Part shown: positions 1 through 5,923 of the stretch, in pieces
How the letters are laid out: every line of letters starts with the position of its first letter
Numbering within the stretch: the stretch's first letter is position 1
NCBI GenBank assembly: GCA_012841465.1
Contig: DUUS01000154.1
Location: forward strand, 1 to 6,277
From: Mollicutes bacterium
GTDB lineage: Bacteria > Bacillota_I > Bacilli_A > RF39 > UBA660
Direction: 5' to 3'
Length of the DNA: 6,277 nucleotides
The notes under the pieces: generated by a model
Databases searched by the model: none
What the model was told of the DNA's origin: nothing
Seen by the model: only the letters and a program-made list of their open reading frames with translations
Program-made: the position numbers and the translations under genes

Positions 1-93
1 CAAACTAAAGAAGAAGTAACTATATCTAAAGAAGAATTTATAAGTAAAGTACTAAGTAATATAAATAATAAAACTATAAATTATGATTTATGA
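1..93 (+). CDS. C-terminal fragment of an unidentified protein (partial, 5' end outside window)
   Basis: Frame 1 is open from the first base to a TGA at 91-93 and gives 30 residues ending in NNKTINYDL. The stretch is charged and hydrophilic (KEE repeats, then SKVLSNINNK), like the soluble tail of a longer protein. A hairpin begins 14 bases after the stop, which fits the end of a transcription unit. Nothing here identifies a family. The reading frame could be chance in such AT-rich DNA, but the downstream hairpin and the Lys/Glu-rich composition favour a real gene end. Confidence 0.5.
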   Translation, partial: QTKEEVTISKEEFISKVLSNINNKTINYDL

Positions 94-107
94 TTAAAAC
101 AATAAAA

Positions 108-133
108 AAACACCCATAATATAATGGGTGTTT
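108..133 (+). terminator. Perfect 10-bp hairpin, probable terminator, overlapping the yetF-like gene's ribosome binding site
   Basis: AAACACCCAT (108-117) pairs perfectly with ATGGGTGTTT (124-133) around a 6-base AATATA loop. The A-run before the stem and T-run after it give the look of a bidirectional terminator. The T-run is short on the + strand (three T), whereas read on the - strand the stem is followed by seven T. The hairpin sits 14 bases after the stop of the partial upstream gene. GGGTG at 126-130 lies in the 3' arm, 6 bases before the ATG at 137, so folding would hide the start signal of the next gene. Confidence 0.6.
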
Positions 134-136
134 AAA

Positions 137-787
137 ATGGATATTTTATGGGCTGTATATAGAACAGTGTTCTTTTACTTTTTTGTAACACTTTGCTACC
201 GGATTATGGGTAAAAGAGAAGTAGGACAACTAGGAATTATTGATTTAATCGTATCAATACTTATAGCTGAACTTTGTGCTATAAGTATTGAAAACATTGA
301 TGATTCGATCTTTATGACAATAATACCAATTATTGTCCTTGTTATAATTGAAATAACTTTTGCTCATATATCTCTTAAATCAAGACCTTTTCGAACCCTT
401 ATAAGTGGAAAAGCAGCCCTTATAATAAACAGAGGAAGTATTAATTATAAAGAAATGATTAAACAAAGATACTCAATTGATGATTTATTATTTGCCCTAA
501 GACAAGAAGGAATAAAAAACATTAATGATGTAGAATATGCTTTTTTAGAAAACAATGGAAAACTCTCAATCTTTAAATATAATATTCTTAAAACAAAAGG
601 AGATTATCCACTACCTATAATAGTGGATGGTATCATTCAAAAAGAAACCTTAAAAAATTTAAAGAAATCAACACTTTGGTTAAAACTATATTTAAAAAAA
701 CAATCATTAAGTACTGAAGATATTTTCTATGCATTTTATAAATCAAATAAAGTCTATTTAATAAAAAGAAGTGACTTGATAATATAA
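137..787 (+). CDS. DUF421 / YetF-family membrane protein
   Basis: This 216-residue protein matches the DUF421 (YetF) family in length and order of parts. There are three N-terminal hydrophobic helices (about 5-22, 33-50, 58-77), with the family signature GKREVGQLGIIDLIV at 25-39 between the first two. A soluble region carries GKAALIINRG (91-100), a DDLLFALRQEGI segment (115-126), DVEYAFLENNGKLSIF (131-146), and a second lobe starting PLPIIVDG (158-165). Family members sit in the cytoplasmic membrane with the soluble part inside. Their biochemical role is unsettled, though relatives in spore formers (the 2Duf/YetF group) affect spore resistance and germination. ATG at 137 is chosen because GGGTG at 126-130 is well spaced; GTG at 128 lies inside the hairpin stem. 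There is no clear terminator after the stop at 785-787, and no partner gene beside it explains its job. Confidence 0.88.
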   Translation: MDILWAVYRTVFFYFFVTLCYRIMGKREVGQLGIIDLIVSILIAELCAISIENIDDSIFMTIIPIIVLVIIEITFAHISLKSRPFRTLISGKAALIINRGSINYKEMIKQRYSIDDLLFALRQEGIKNINDVEYAFLENNGKLSIFKYNILKTKGDYPLPIIVDGIIQKETLKNLKKSTLWLKLYLKKQSLSTEDIFYAFYKSNKVYLIKRSDLII

Positions 788-811
788 AAAACAGTTTATA
801 TTAATTTTAGA

Positions 812-840
812 TTGCAAAAAGAATATTTGTTCGCTATAAT
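812..840 (+). promoter_or_regulatory. Sigma-A type promoter of the KilA-N pseudogene
   Basis: TTGCAA (812-817) and a perfect TATAAT (835-840) are separated by 17 bases, the ideal spacing for the housekeeping sigma factor. Transcription would start near 847 and give a leader of about 40 bases before the ribosome binding site AGGAAGG at 874-880. The promoter looks intact although the gene it serves is broken. Confidence 0.7.
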
Positions 841-873
841 GTATATACCAAGTACTAATGTTATATTAGAAAT

Positions 874-880
874 AGGAAGG
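874..880 (+). promoter_or_regulatory. Ribosome binding site fixing the original KilA-N start at 887
   Basis: AGGAAGG lies 6 bases before ATG 887. This start opens a frame (MLKQSIKGTIHAQG) that stops at TAG 929-931, one frame off the main KilA-N frame. Its good spacing shows that 887 was the true start and that a base has been lost between it and about 928. The GTG at 880 that opens the downstream frame overlaps the binding site itself and cannot be a normal start. Confidence 0.65.
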
Positions 881-886
881 TGTTAT

Positions 887-1737
887 ATGTTAAAGCAATC
901 TATAAAAGGTACAATTCATGCCCAAGGCTAGAAATAAGTATTTACACAGAAGATATTAAAAATGAATATATATCATTAACGGACATAGCAAGGTATAAAA
1001 GTGATGAGCCTAATGATGTTATAAGAAATTGGTTACGTAATCGAGATACAATAGAATTTTTAGGTTTATGGGAAAGTTTGCATAACTCAAACTTTAAACC
1101 CGTCGAATTCGACGGGTTTAGAAAAAGTGCGTGATTAAACGCTTTCACTATGTCTCCTAAAAAATGGATAAGTTCAGTTAATGCAATTTGTATCGTTACG
1201 AAGTCAGGAAGATATGGTGGAACTTTTGCTCATTCTGATATTGCATTTGAATTTGCTTCATGGATATCAGCGGAATTTAAACTTTATATAATAAAGGATT
1301 ATAAAAGATTAAAAAGTAATGAAAGTAGTAAATTTTCTTTAAATTGGAACCTCAATCGAGAAATTTCTAAGTTAAATTATAAAATTCATACAGATTCAAT
1401 TAAAACCCATTTAATTCCCTCCGAACTAACTCCTATGCAAACCTCTAAGACTTATGCTAGTGAGGCTGATGTTTTGAATGTTGCATTATTTGGAGAAACT
1501 GCTAAAGAATGGCGATGTAAAAATCCTGACAAAAAAGGAAATGCAAGAGATTACGCCAATATAAACCAATTATTAGTTTTAGCGAATATGGAAAGTTATA
1601 ATGCGATTTTAATTGAACAAGGAGAATTACAGAGTGAGAGACTTAAACTACTGAATAAATATGCAATGCAACAATTAGAAGCAATAGAAAAAATAAATGC
1701 TGATACTATTAAGAAGCTTGAAGAAAATAATAAGTAG
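887..1737 (+). pseudogene. KilA-N domain protein gene, broken by a frameshift and a TGA stop
   Basis: Joined across its lesions this would be a full-length protein of about 283 residues of the widespread phage- and plasmid-associated KilA-N type. The N-terminal KilA-N region reads EYISLTDIARYKS (964-1002), then NWLRNRDTIEFLGLWE and FKPVEFDGF. The second part has KKWISSVNAI, SGRYGGTFAHSDIAFEFASWIS (from 1204) and a C-terminal part with ASEADVLNVALFG and GNARDYANINQLLVLAN, ending in a Lys/Glu-rich helix. KilA-N is a DNA-binding fold of large DNA viruses and phages; the role of these standalone bacterial copies is not known.

Lesion 1 is a one-base loss between the ATG at 887 and about 928, where the start frame meets TAG 929. 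Lesion 2 is TGA at 1132-1134, at a position that I recall as Gly in intact relatives (…AGLNAFT…), so GGA to TGA would suffice. The frame after 1150 is otherwise clean, so the decay looks recent. ATG 1150 has no ribosome binding site, so a working C-terminal product is unlikely. Confidence 0.85.
1095..1120. repeat. Perfect 26-bp palindrome inside the KilA-N coding sequence
   Basis: The half-site TAAACCCGTCGAA (1095-1107) is followed without a gap by its exact reverse complement (1108-1120). The next outward pair (T1094/G1121) does not match, so the symmetry ends sharply. Twelve of the central 18 bases are G or C, in contrast with the AT-rich DNA around it. It encodes KPVEFDGF of the conserved KilA-N region, using codons uncommon in this window (CCC, GTC, TTC, GAC, GGG). 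It could extrude as a cruciform, fold as an RNA hairpin or be a dimeric protein's site; none of these is shown. Confidence 0.9.
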
Positions 1738-1744
1738 TATATAG

Positions 1745-1786
1745 TGTAAAGTAGAATCGTAAAGTTATGATTACTTTACATTTTTT
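1745..1786 (+). terminator. Rho-independent terminator of the KilA-N cassette
   Basis: TGTAAAGT (1745-1752) pairs with ACTTTACA (1773-1780). After a two-base bulge, AATC (1755-1758) pairs with GATT (1769-1772) around a 10-base loop. Six T follow at 1781-1786. The stem starts 8 bases after the pseudogene stop and closes the unit opened by the promoter at 812-840. Confidence 0.75.
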
Positions 1787-1788
1787 AA

Positions 1789-1817
1789 TTGTAAGAATAA
1801 TGTAAATTAGATATTAT
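1789..1817 (+). promoter_or_regulatory. Candidate promoter of the CPBP-mtaB-LysM operon
   Basis: TTGTAA (1789-1794) and TATTAT (1812-1817) are 17 bases apart. The terminator just upstream means the next genes need their own promoter in this gap of under 50 bases. A weakness is that the predicted start near 1824 falls on the AGGAG ribosome binding site (1824-1828), giving an unusually short leader. An alternative pair, TTTACA 1775-1780 with AATAAT 1796-1801, has a short 15-base spacing. Confidence 0.4.
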
Positions 1818-1833
1818 ATTTGTAGGAGTCTTT

Positions 1834-2538
1834 ATGGGAAAAATTATAATAAATATTGGTAAAATACTATTTGCAATTATTTCTCTTTTATATGCTGAAA
1901 AATATTATTTTAAGTTTTTAAATATTATTGGCATTAATGTAAGTGAGTTAACAGTACTTACTAAAGATATTTTACTTTTAATAATGTATATTGTGCTTGC
2001 TGTTATTATCTATTTCTTTTATAAAGAAAAGATTAATTATGATCTTAAAAGATTTAAAAGAAGAATGTTTTCAAATATACTTCTTACAATTGTTTTCTTT
2101 ATCGGAGTAGCTTTTATAGTAAGTGCGAGTGAACATCTTTCTTCGGTACTAGCCTCATCTTTTAAAGTAAGTTATGAAGATATAAAACATATTAATATCT
2201 TTAATATAAATGTAAATCTTAATTTAGTTATTTTTGTTATTAAAAATATAATATTAATACCAATAATTAAAACAGTAATTATTGTTCTTGGTTCAAATGA
2301 TTTATTTAGTGGTAAGAAAACTATCTTACTTGCTAGTGGACTGATCGGAAGTGCCTTTCACTTTCTTAATATTGATGGGTCATTTCTATTTATTGTTTTT
2401 AATACCTTTCCATTTTTCACTTTATATGTTTCACTTGCTTATATTTATCAAAAGAACAACAAAAACATATCATTTAGTGTTATGACATATATATTATATA
2501 ATTTACTCGCAGGACCTCTTTTAGATAGGATATTATGA
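1834..2538 (+). CDS. CPBP-like membrane protein lacking most catalytic residues (putative pseudoprotease)
   Basis: This 234-residue protein is almost wholly hydrophobic with about six to seven membrane helices. It is recognisable as a CPBP (Abi/CAAX protease-bacteriocin processing) relative by comparison with the gene that follows. YFFYK (60-64), LKRFKRR (71-77), P143 and SGLI (168-171) line up with YLLYK, LIKFKKK, P134 and SGLI of the neighbour at a constant offset of nine residues.

In this alignment the catalytic Glu-Glu pair is Lys146-Thr147, the Arg of EExxxR is Val151, and the His of HxxxN is Tyr219. Only His176 of FxxxH and Asn223 remain. Metal-dependent proteolysis therefore looks impossible, and a scaffold, partner or immunity role is inferred. 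AGGAG at 1824-1828 sets the start. The stop overlaps the next start as ATGA, so the two are probably translationally coupled. The frame is intact, which argues against simple decay. Confidence 0.72.
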   Translation: MGKIIINIGKILFAIISLLYAEKYYFKFLNIIGINVSELTVLTKDILLLIMYIVLAVIIYFFYKEKINYDLKRFKRRMFSNILLTIVFFIGVAFIVSASEHLSSVLASSFKVSYEDIKHINIFNINVNLNLVIFVIKNIILIPIIKTVIIVLGSNDLFSGKKTILLASGLIGSAFHFLNIDGSFLFIVFNTFPFFTLYVSLAYIYQKNNKNISFSVMTYILYNLLAGPLLDRIL

Positions 2539-3209
2539 AAGATAGAGATATTAATTTATTAAAATTTTCAGTTATATTATTTTTATTTTTAAATAGTAAA
2601 AATATACTTCTTTTATTAAATAAAATAATAAAAGTAAATGGAATAATAGAAATAAGTCTTTCATTTATTATTTCTTTAGTTGCATATTTACTTTATAAAA
2701 AAGATTTAAAGAAAGAATTAATTAAATTTAAGAAAAAGAAAAAAGAATATATAAAACTTACCTTTAAATTATTTTCTGTTTTACTTGCGGTTAAATTTAT
2801 AACGGCGGTTATAATTGTAATCTTATCTGAGATTTTAAATATAAGTTTAGTAATAAGTGAAAATCAAGAAATAATAAATGATATATTAAAGGTAAATCCC
2901 TTATACATATTTATAGCAGCAGTAATAATAGCACCTTTCTTAGAAGAAGTAATCTTTAGACTAGGAGTAAGAAAAGTAATTAAAAATAATCATTTATTTA
3001 TAATAATTAGTGGTTTAATATTTGGTCTTCTTCATGTATTTCCGACTACAGTCGGACTTACTAAGGCTCTTATTGATGGTATTAATTATGTTACTATCGG
3101 GCTCTTATTTTCATACTTTTATGTAAAACATAAAAATATATATATAATAATATTACTACATGGAGTGAACAATTTATTTGGCGTTCTTGCGTCTTTATTT
3201 GTTCTTTAG
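2535..3209 (+). CDS. CPBP family intramembrane metalloprotease (Abi/Rce1-like)
   Basis: This is a 224-residue multi-pass membrane protein with the full CPBP motif set: EEVIFR with Glu137, Glu138 and Arg142; FGLLH with Phe163 and His167; and HGVNN with His209 and Asn213. These residues build the in-membrane catalytic site of Rce1-type proteases. Bacterial members are linked to CAAX-like processing, bacteriocin maturation or self-immunity and anchoring of surface proteins, but the substrate of this one is unknown. About eight helices are visible, with a Lys-rich cytoplasmic loop near residues 55-72. The length is normal for the small Abi type. The start overlaps the previous stop (ATGA), and AGGA at 2527-2530 can serve as ribosome binding site. 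It resembles the preceding gene along most of its length, so the pair probably arose by tandem duplication. The next gene follows after 31 bases. Confidence 0.87.
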   Translation: MKDRDINLLKFSVILFLFLNSKNILLLLNKIIKVNGIIEISLSFIISLVAYLLYKKDLKKELIKFKKKKKEYIKLTFKLFSVLLAVKFITAVIIVILSEILNISLVISENQEIINDILKVNPLYIFIAAVIIAPFLEEVIFRLGVRKVIKNNHLFIIISGLIFGLLHVFPTTVGLTKALIDGINYVTIGLLFSYFYVKHKNIYIIILLHGVNNLFGVLASLFVL

Positions 3210-3240
3210 TATAATAGAAAGAAATTTTGGTGGTATAGAA

Positions 3241-3735
3241 ATGAAAGAAGTTATAAAAAGTATGTTTGAATTTATTTATACATTAAGTATGGGAGATTAT
3301 TTTTTCTTCATCGGAACATTCTTACTTATTGTATTATTTATATATGTACTGTATTTAATAAAATTAAGTGAGATAGAATACAAGGAGGGTGAAAATATCA
3401 TAAATGAAGATGGTTTTGATATAGAAAGCACGATAGAAAGAATTGAAAAAGAATATAAGCCAAAAACAATTAATTTAACAAGCTATGAAGAAGAACAAGA
3501 AAATAGTGCGATTATTAGTTATGAAGAATTAATTAAAAATAAAGGCTCATCTGGTCTTAATTATGATGATGAATTTGAATATGAAATGCCCGAGCTTAAG
3601 GTAAAGAAAATAAATTTAAGTGGTGATTCACCTTCATTAGAAGAACCTAAACTTAAAGTACAGCTGATGGACTATGAAAAAGAAGAAGCATTTTTAGAAG
3701 CATTAAAAGAATTACAAAAAAATTTAAGCCAGTAA
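3241..3735 (+). CDS. Single-pass membrane protein with long acidic tail, function unknown
   Basis: I do not recognise the family. The 164-residue product has a short N-terminal stretch, one strong membrane helix (about 19-41, GDYFFFIGTF then mostly Leu/Ile/Val/Tyr) and a hydrophilic tail of over 120 residues. The tail is rich in Glu and Asp and contains a repeated SYEE (81-84 and 93-96) and a Leu/Glu/Lys helix at the end (KEEAFLEALKELQKNL, 147-162). The tail is most simply a disordered, partly helical docking arm. The lack of a signal peptidase site suggests it stays anchored. ATG 3241 is chosen for GGTGG at 3229-3233; a TTG 63 bases earlier would overlap the CPBP gene. Its stop lies 23 bases before the mtaB start, so it is in the operon. 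It could be a partner or substrate of the CPBP pair, but that is inference only. Confidence 0.75.
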   Translation: MKEVIKSMFEFIYTLSMGDYFFFIGTFLLIVLFIYVLYLIKLSEIEYKEGENIINEDGFDIESTIERIEKEYKPKTINLTSYEEEQENSAIISYEELIKNKGSSGLNYDDEFEYEMPELKVKKINLSGDSPSLEEPKLKVQLMDYEKEEAFLEALKELQKNLSQ

Positions 3736-3745
3736 TGGCTTTTTT

Positions 3746-3753
3746 AGAGGAGA
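3746..3753 (+). promoter_or_regulatory. Ribosome binding site setting the mtaB start at 3759
   Basis: AGAGGAGA is 5 bases before ATG 3759, which yields the usual MtaB opening MKICVLTLGCKVN. The upstream ATG at 3735, overlapping the previous stop as TAATG, has no comparable site and would add eight atypical residues that include the binding site itself. Confidence 0.75.
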
Positions 3754-3758
3754 TAAAG

Positions 3759-5063
3759 ATGAAAATATGTGTATTAACACTTGGTTGTAAAGTAAATCAC
3801 TATGAAAGTGAAGTAATTAAAGATTTATTTATAAAAAGAGGAGATCTTATAGCATCAATAGATGAATCTCCTGATGTAGTAGTTATTAATACCTGCAGTG
3901 TTACTAACCAAAGTGATTCAAAAAGTAGAAAAATAATTAGGCAAGCTAAAAGAAAAAATAAAGAAAGTATTATTGTTGTCTGTGGATGCTCATCAGAGCA
4001 TCACAAAGAAGAATTATTTGACCTTGGTATTGATATATTAATTGGTAATAAAGATAAAACTAAAATTCCTGATTTAGTAGATAATTATTTAAAAGATAAT
4101 AATAAATATTCAAAGTTTTATAATTTACTAGAATCAGACTTTGAAGATATGGAAATTAATAACTTTGAAGGAAAGACAAGAGCTTTTGTTAAAATCCAAG
4201 ATGGATGTAATAATTATTGTTCTTACTGTATAATTCCTTATGTAAGAGGAAAACTAAGAAATAAGGATTTAGATGTTGCTATAAAAGAAATTAAATCTTT
4301 AGTAGAAAGAGGCTTTAAAGAAGTAGTTTTAACAGGTATTCATACTGGATCTTACGGAAGAGGTACTGATTATAATATAGTAACTTTAATTAAAGAAATA
4401 TCTAAGTTAAAAGATCTTTTAAGAATAAGAATAAGTAGTATTGAAATAACTGAAATAGATGATGAATTTCTAAATGAATTAAAAACAAATAATAAAATAT
4501 GTGATCACTTACATATACCACTTCAAAGTGGATGCGATAAAACTTTAAAAGATATGTTTAGAAAATACAATATAGAAGAATATAAAGAAATAATAAATAA
4601 AATAAGAAAAGTTAGACCAGACATAAATATAACAACAGATGTTATTGTTGGTTTTCCAACCGAAACAGAAGAAAACTTTAAAGAAACAATCAATACTATC
4701 AAAGAAATAAACTTTAGTAAAATTCATGTATTTCCCTATTCACTTAGAAGTAAAACAGCTGCTGCTAAAATGAAAAATATCGTAAGTGATAAAGAAAAGA
4801 AAGAAAGAGTAAAAACTCTAATAGATCTTTCTTTAAAACTAGAACATGATTATTATAAAAAGTTTTTAAATAAAGAAGTAGAAGTATTAATTGAAAACAC
4901 AAATGATAATTATTCAAGTGGACATACATCAAATTATATAAATGTAAAAATAGAAGAAACATTAAAACCAAATACTATCTATAAAGGAAAGATAAATTAC
5001 ATCTGCAAAGAAAATGTCAAAATAATAAAAAAACCTCGTAAAATAGAAGTAAATAATATATAA
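3759..5063 (+). CDS. mtaB: tRNA t6A37 methylthiotransferase MtaB (radical SAM)
   Basis: MtaB inserts a methylthio group at C2 of t6A37 in ANN-decoding tRNAs, giving ms2t6A (or its cyclic form), which steadies codon reading. The 434-residue protein has the usual three parts. The N-terminal methylthiotransferase domain opens with TLGCKVNHYESE and has iron-sulfur Cys10, Cys46 (INTCSVTN) and Cys77. The radical SAM domain has Cys150, Cys154 and Cys157 (CNNYCSYC), followed by IPYVRGKLR, then LTGIHTGSYG, HIPLQSGCDKTLK, and TDVIVGFPTE. The C-terminal TRAM RNA-binding domain lies at about 370-430.

LGCKVN together with the length separates MtaB from MiaB and RimO. A point to note is VCGCSSEH (74-81), where relatives usually have Thr-Gly-Cys, so an extra Cys75 lies beside the cluster ligand. 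The gene is the fourth of the operon and is followed after 20 bases by the LysM gene. Confidence 0.95.
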   Translation: MKICVLTLGCKVNHYESEVIKDLFIKRGDLIASIDESPDVVVINTCSVTNQSDSKSRKIIRQAKRKNKESIIVVCGCSSEHHKEELFDLGIDILIGNKDKTKIPDLVDNYLKDNNKYSKFYNLLESDFEDMEINNFEGKTRAFVKIQDGCNNYCSYCIIPYVRGKLRNKDLDVAIKEIKSLVERGFKEVVLTGIHTGSYGRGTDYNIVTLIKEISKLKDLLRIRISSIEITEIDDEFLNELKTNNKICDHLHIPLQSGCDKTLKDMFRKYNIEEYKEIINKIRKVRPDINITTDVIVGFPTETEENFKETINTIKEINFSKIHVFPYSLRSKTAAAKMKNIVSDKEKKERVKTLIDLSLKLEHDYYKKFLNKEVEVLIENTNDNYSSGHTSNYINVKIEETLKPNTIYKGKINYICKENVKIIKKPRKIEVNNI

Positions 5064-5083
5064 TAAATTTAGGAGAAAAGATT

Positions 5084-5887
5084 ATGAAAGAAATTGAAGA
5101 ATTTTCAGTCAATGGTAAATATGAAGAAGAACCTATTAATGGAAAAGCTAGAGTATATACCAGTAACTTAAGAAAAGCCAAAAAGAAAGGATCTAAAAAC
5201 TCGATTCTTACATCAAAAATAGGAGCAGTAGTAATTGTAGCTAGTCTTGCTATAAGTGCGATAGCAGGTTATGATGCTATGCCTAAAACAAATGGACAGC
5301 AAATTGAATATAGTGTTGCTAATCATGAAAACTTTGATGTAAGACTGCATTATAAAGTTAAAAAAGGTGATACTCTATGGAAGATAGTATCAAAGTTTAC
5401 AGTTGATGAAAAAGTAAAAGACAAAGTACAAGAGACTGCTATTTTAAACAATCTAACCGATGTAAACAATATTAGAGAAGGAATGACCTTGAAAATTGAT
5501 GTCCCAATTCAAGAGACACAATTATTTCCTGATGAATACTATGAATTCATCTGGGGAGCTAAGGTAAGATTTTTAAAAAATGCCTTTAATATTCCACCAG
5601 AAAGAGTACATCCTGAAAATAAATACTTCTGGAGTGTAAAAGAAGAAGTAGAAACTATCATAGCAGAAGCAAATCTTGCTAAAGGTGACTTAGATAAAAT
5701 GATTGAGCAAAGAGAAATCTATGGAGACGTTCGCATTAGAGAAATGCAAATGACAATAGATTTAATGTATGAACAAGCCATAAACATAACTGATCTTGCA
5801 ACAGGAGTAAACTACTATAACACTAATGCTATTGAAGAATATAACCTAGAAAGACTAGAAACAGAAGCAAAGGCAAAAACATTATAA
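5084..5887 (+). CDS. Membrane-anchored LysM domain protein
   Basis: The 267-residue protein has a charged cytoplasmic N-terminus of about 42 residues rich in Lys near the membrane (RKAKKKGSK). One membrane helix follows (about 46-63), then one LysM domain (88-140) opening HYKVKKGDTLWKIVSKF and closing with NNIREGMTLKI. LysM binds the GlcNAc-containing backbone of peptidoglycan, so the C-terminal two-thirds should lie outside, against the wall. Residues 150-267 match nothing I recognise; they are predicted mainly helical with several aromatic residues (YYEFIWGAKVRFLKNAF), and no hydrolase motif is seen. The arrangement of N-terminal anchor plus LysM recalls YneA-type cell division proteins, but it is longer and that role is not shown. 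AGGAGA at 5071-5076 sets the start. A terminator follows directly. Confidence 0.8.
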   Translation: MKEIEEFSVNGKYEEEPINGKARVYTSNLRKAKKKGSKNSILTSKIGAVVIVASLAISAIAGYDAMPKTNGQQIEYSVANHENFDVRLHYKVKKGDTLWKIVSKFTVDEKVKDKVQETAILNNLTDVNNIREGMTLKIDVPIQETQLFPDEYYEFIWGAKVRFLKNAFNIPPERVHPENKYFWSVKEEVETIIAEANLAKGDLDKMIEQREIYGDVRIREMQMTIDLMYEQAINITDLATGVNYYNTNAIEEYNLERLETEAKAKTL

Positions 5888-5911
5888 AGAAGGAATTTAT
5901 TTCCTTTTTTT
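5888..5911 (+). terminator. Terminator closing the CPBP-mtaB-LysM operon
   Basis: AAGGAA (5890-5895) pairs with TTCCTT (5901-5906) around TTTAT. The stem can extend by G-T at 5889/5907 and A-T at 5888/5908, and T-rich sequence runs to 5911. It begins directly after the LysM stop at 5885-5887. The stem is short and AT-rich, so read-through into the next gene 12 bases on is likely. Confidence 0.6.
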
Positions 5912-5923
5912 ATGGAGAACAAT

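Noticed and set aside
120..125. TATAAT as a -10 element for the yetF-like gene
   Set aside because: It lies in the hairpin loop and arm, no -35 is found 16-18 bases upstream, and the transcript would start only about 5 bases before ATG 137.
855..869. CTAAT / ATTAG inverted repeat between the KilA-N promoter and start as an operator
   Set aside because: Only 5 bp and AT-rich, so expected by chance in this base composition.
880..886. GTG start at 880 for the first KilA-N segment
   Set aside because: It overlaps the ribosome binding site AGGAAGG, and its first 16 residues do not look like a KilA-N N-terminus, unlike those from ATG 887.
911..931. Programmed -1 frameshift rescuing the KilA-N gene
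   Set aside because: No slippery heptamer in the right phase and no well-placed stimulatory stem, and the later TGA would still stop translation.
1132..1134. In-frame TGA read as Gly or Trp by an alternative genetic code
   Set aside because: TGA ends the partial gene at 91-93 and the CPBP-like gene at 2536-2538, all Trp codons in the genes are TGG, and the same gene also carries a frameshift.
1129..1142. GCGT / ACGC stem around the nonsense codon
   Set aside because: A four-pair stem extended only with a bulge is too weak to support a structured element.
942..1148. Minus-strand reading frame opposite the KilA-N gene
   Set aside because: A shadow of the conserved plus-strand protein, with no ribosome binding site or recognisable sequence.
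3178..3240. TTG start giving a longer form of the single-pass protein
   Set aside because: It would overlap the CPBP gene by about 30 bases without a ribosome binding site, while ATG 3241 has GGTGG at good spacing.
4545..4971. Two minus-strand reading frames inside mtaB
   Set aside because: Phe/Tyr/Leu-rich products are the expected antisense of Lys/Glu-rich coding DNA; mtaB is certain here.
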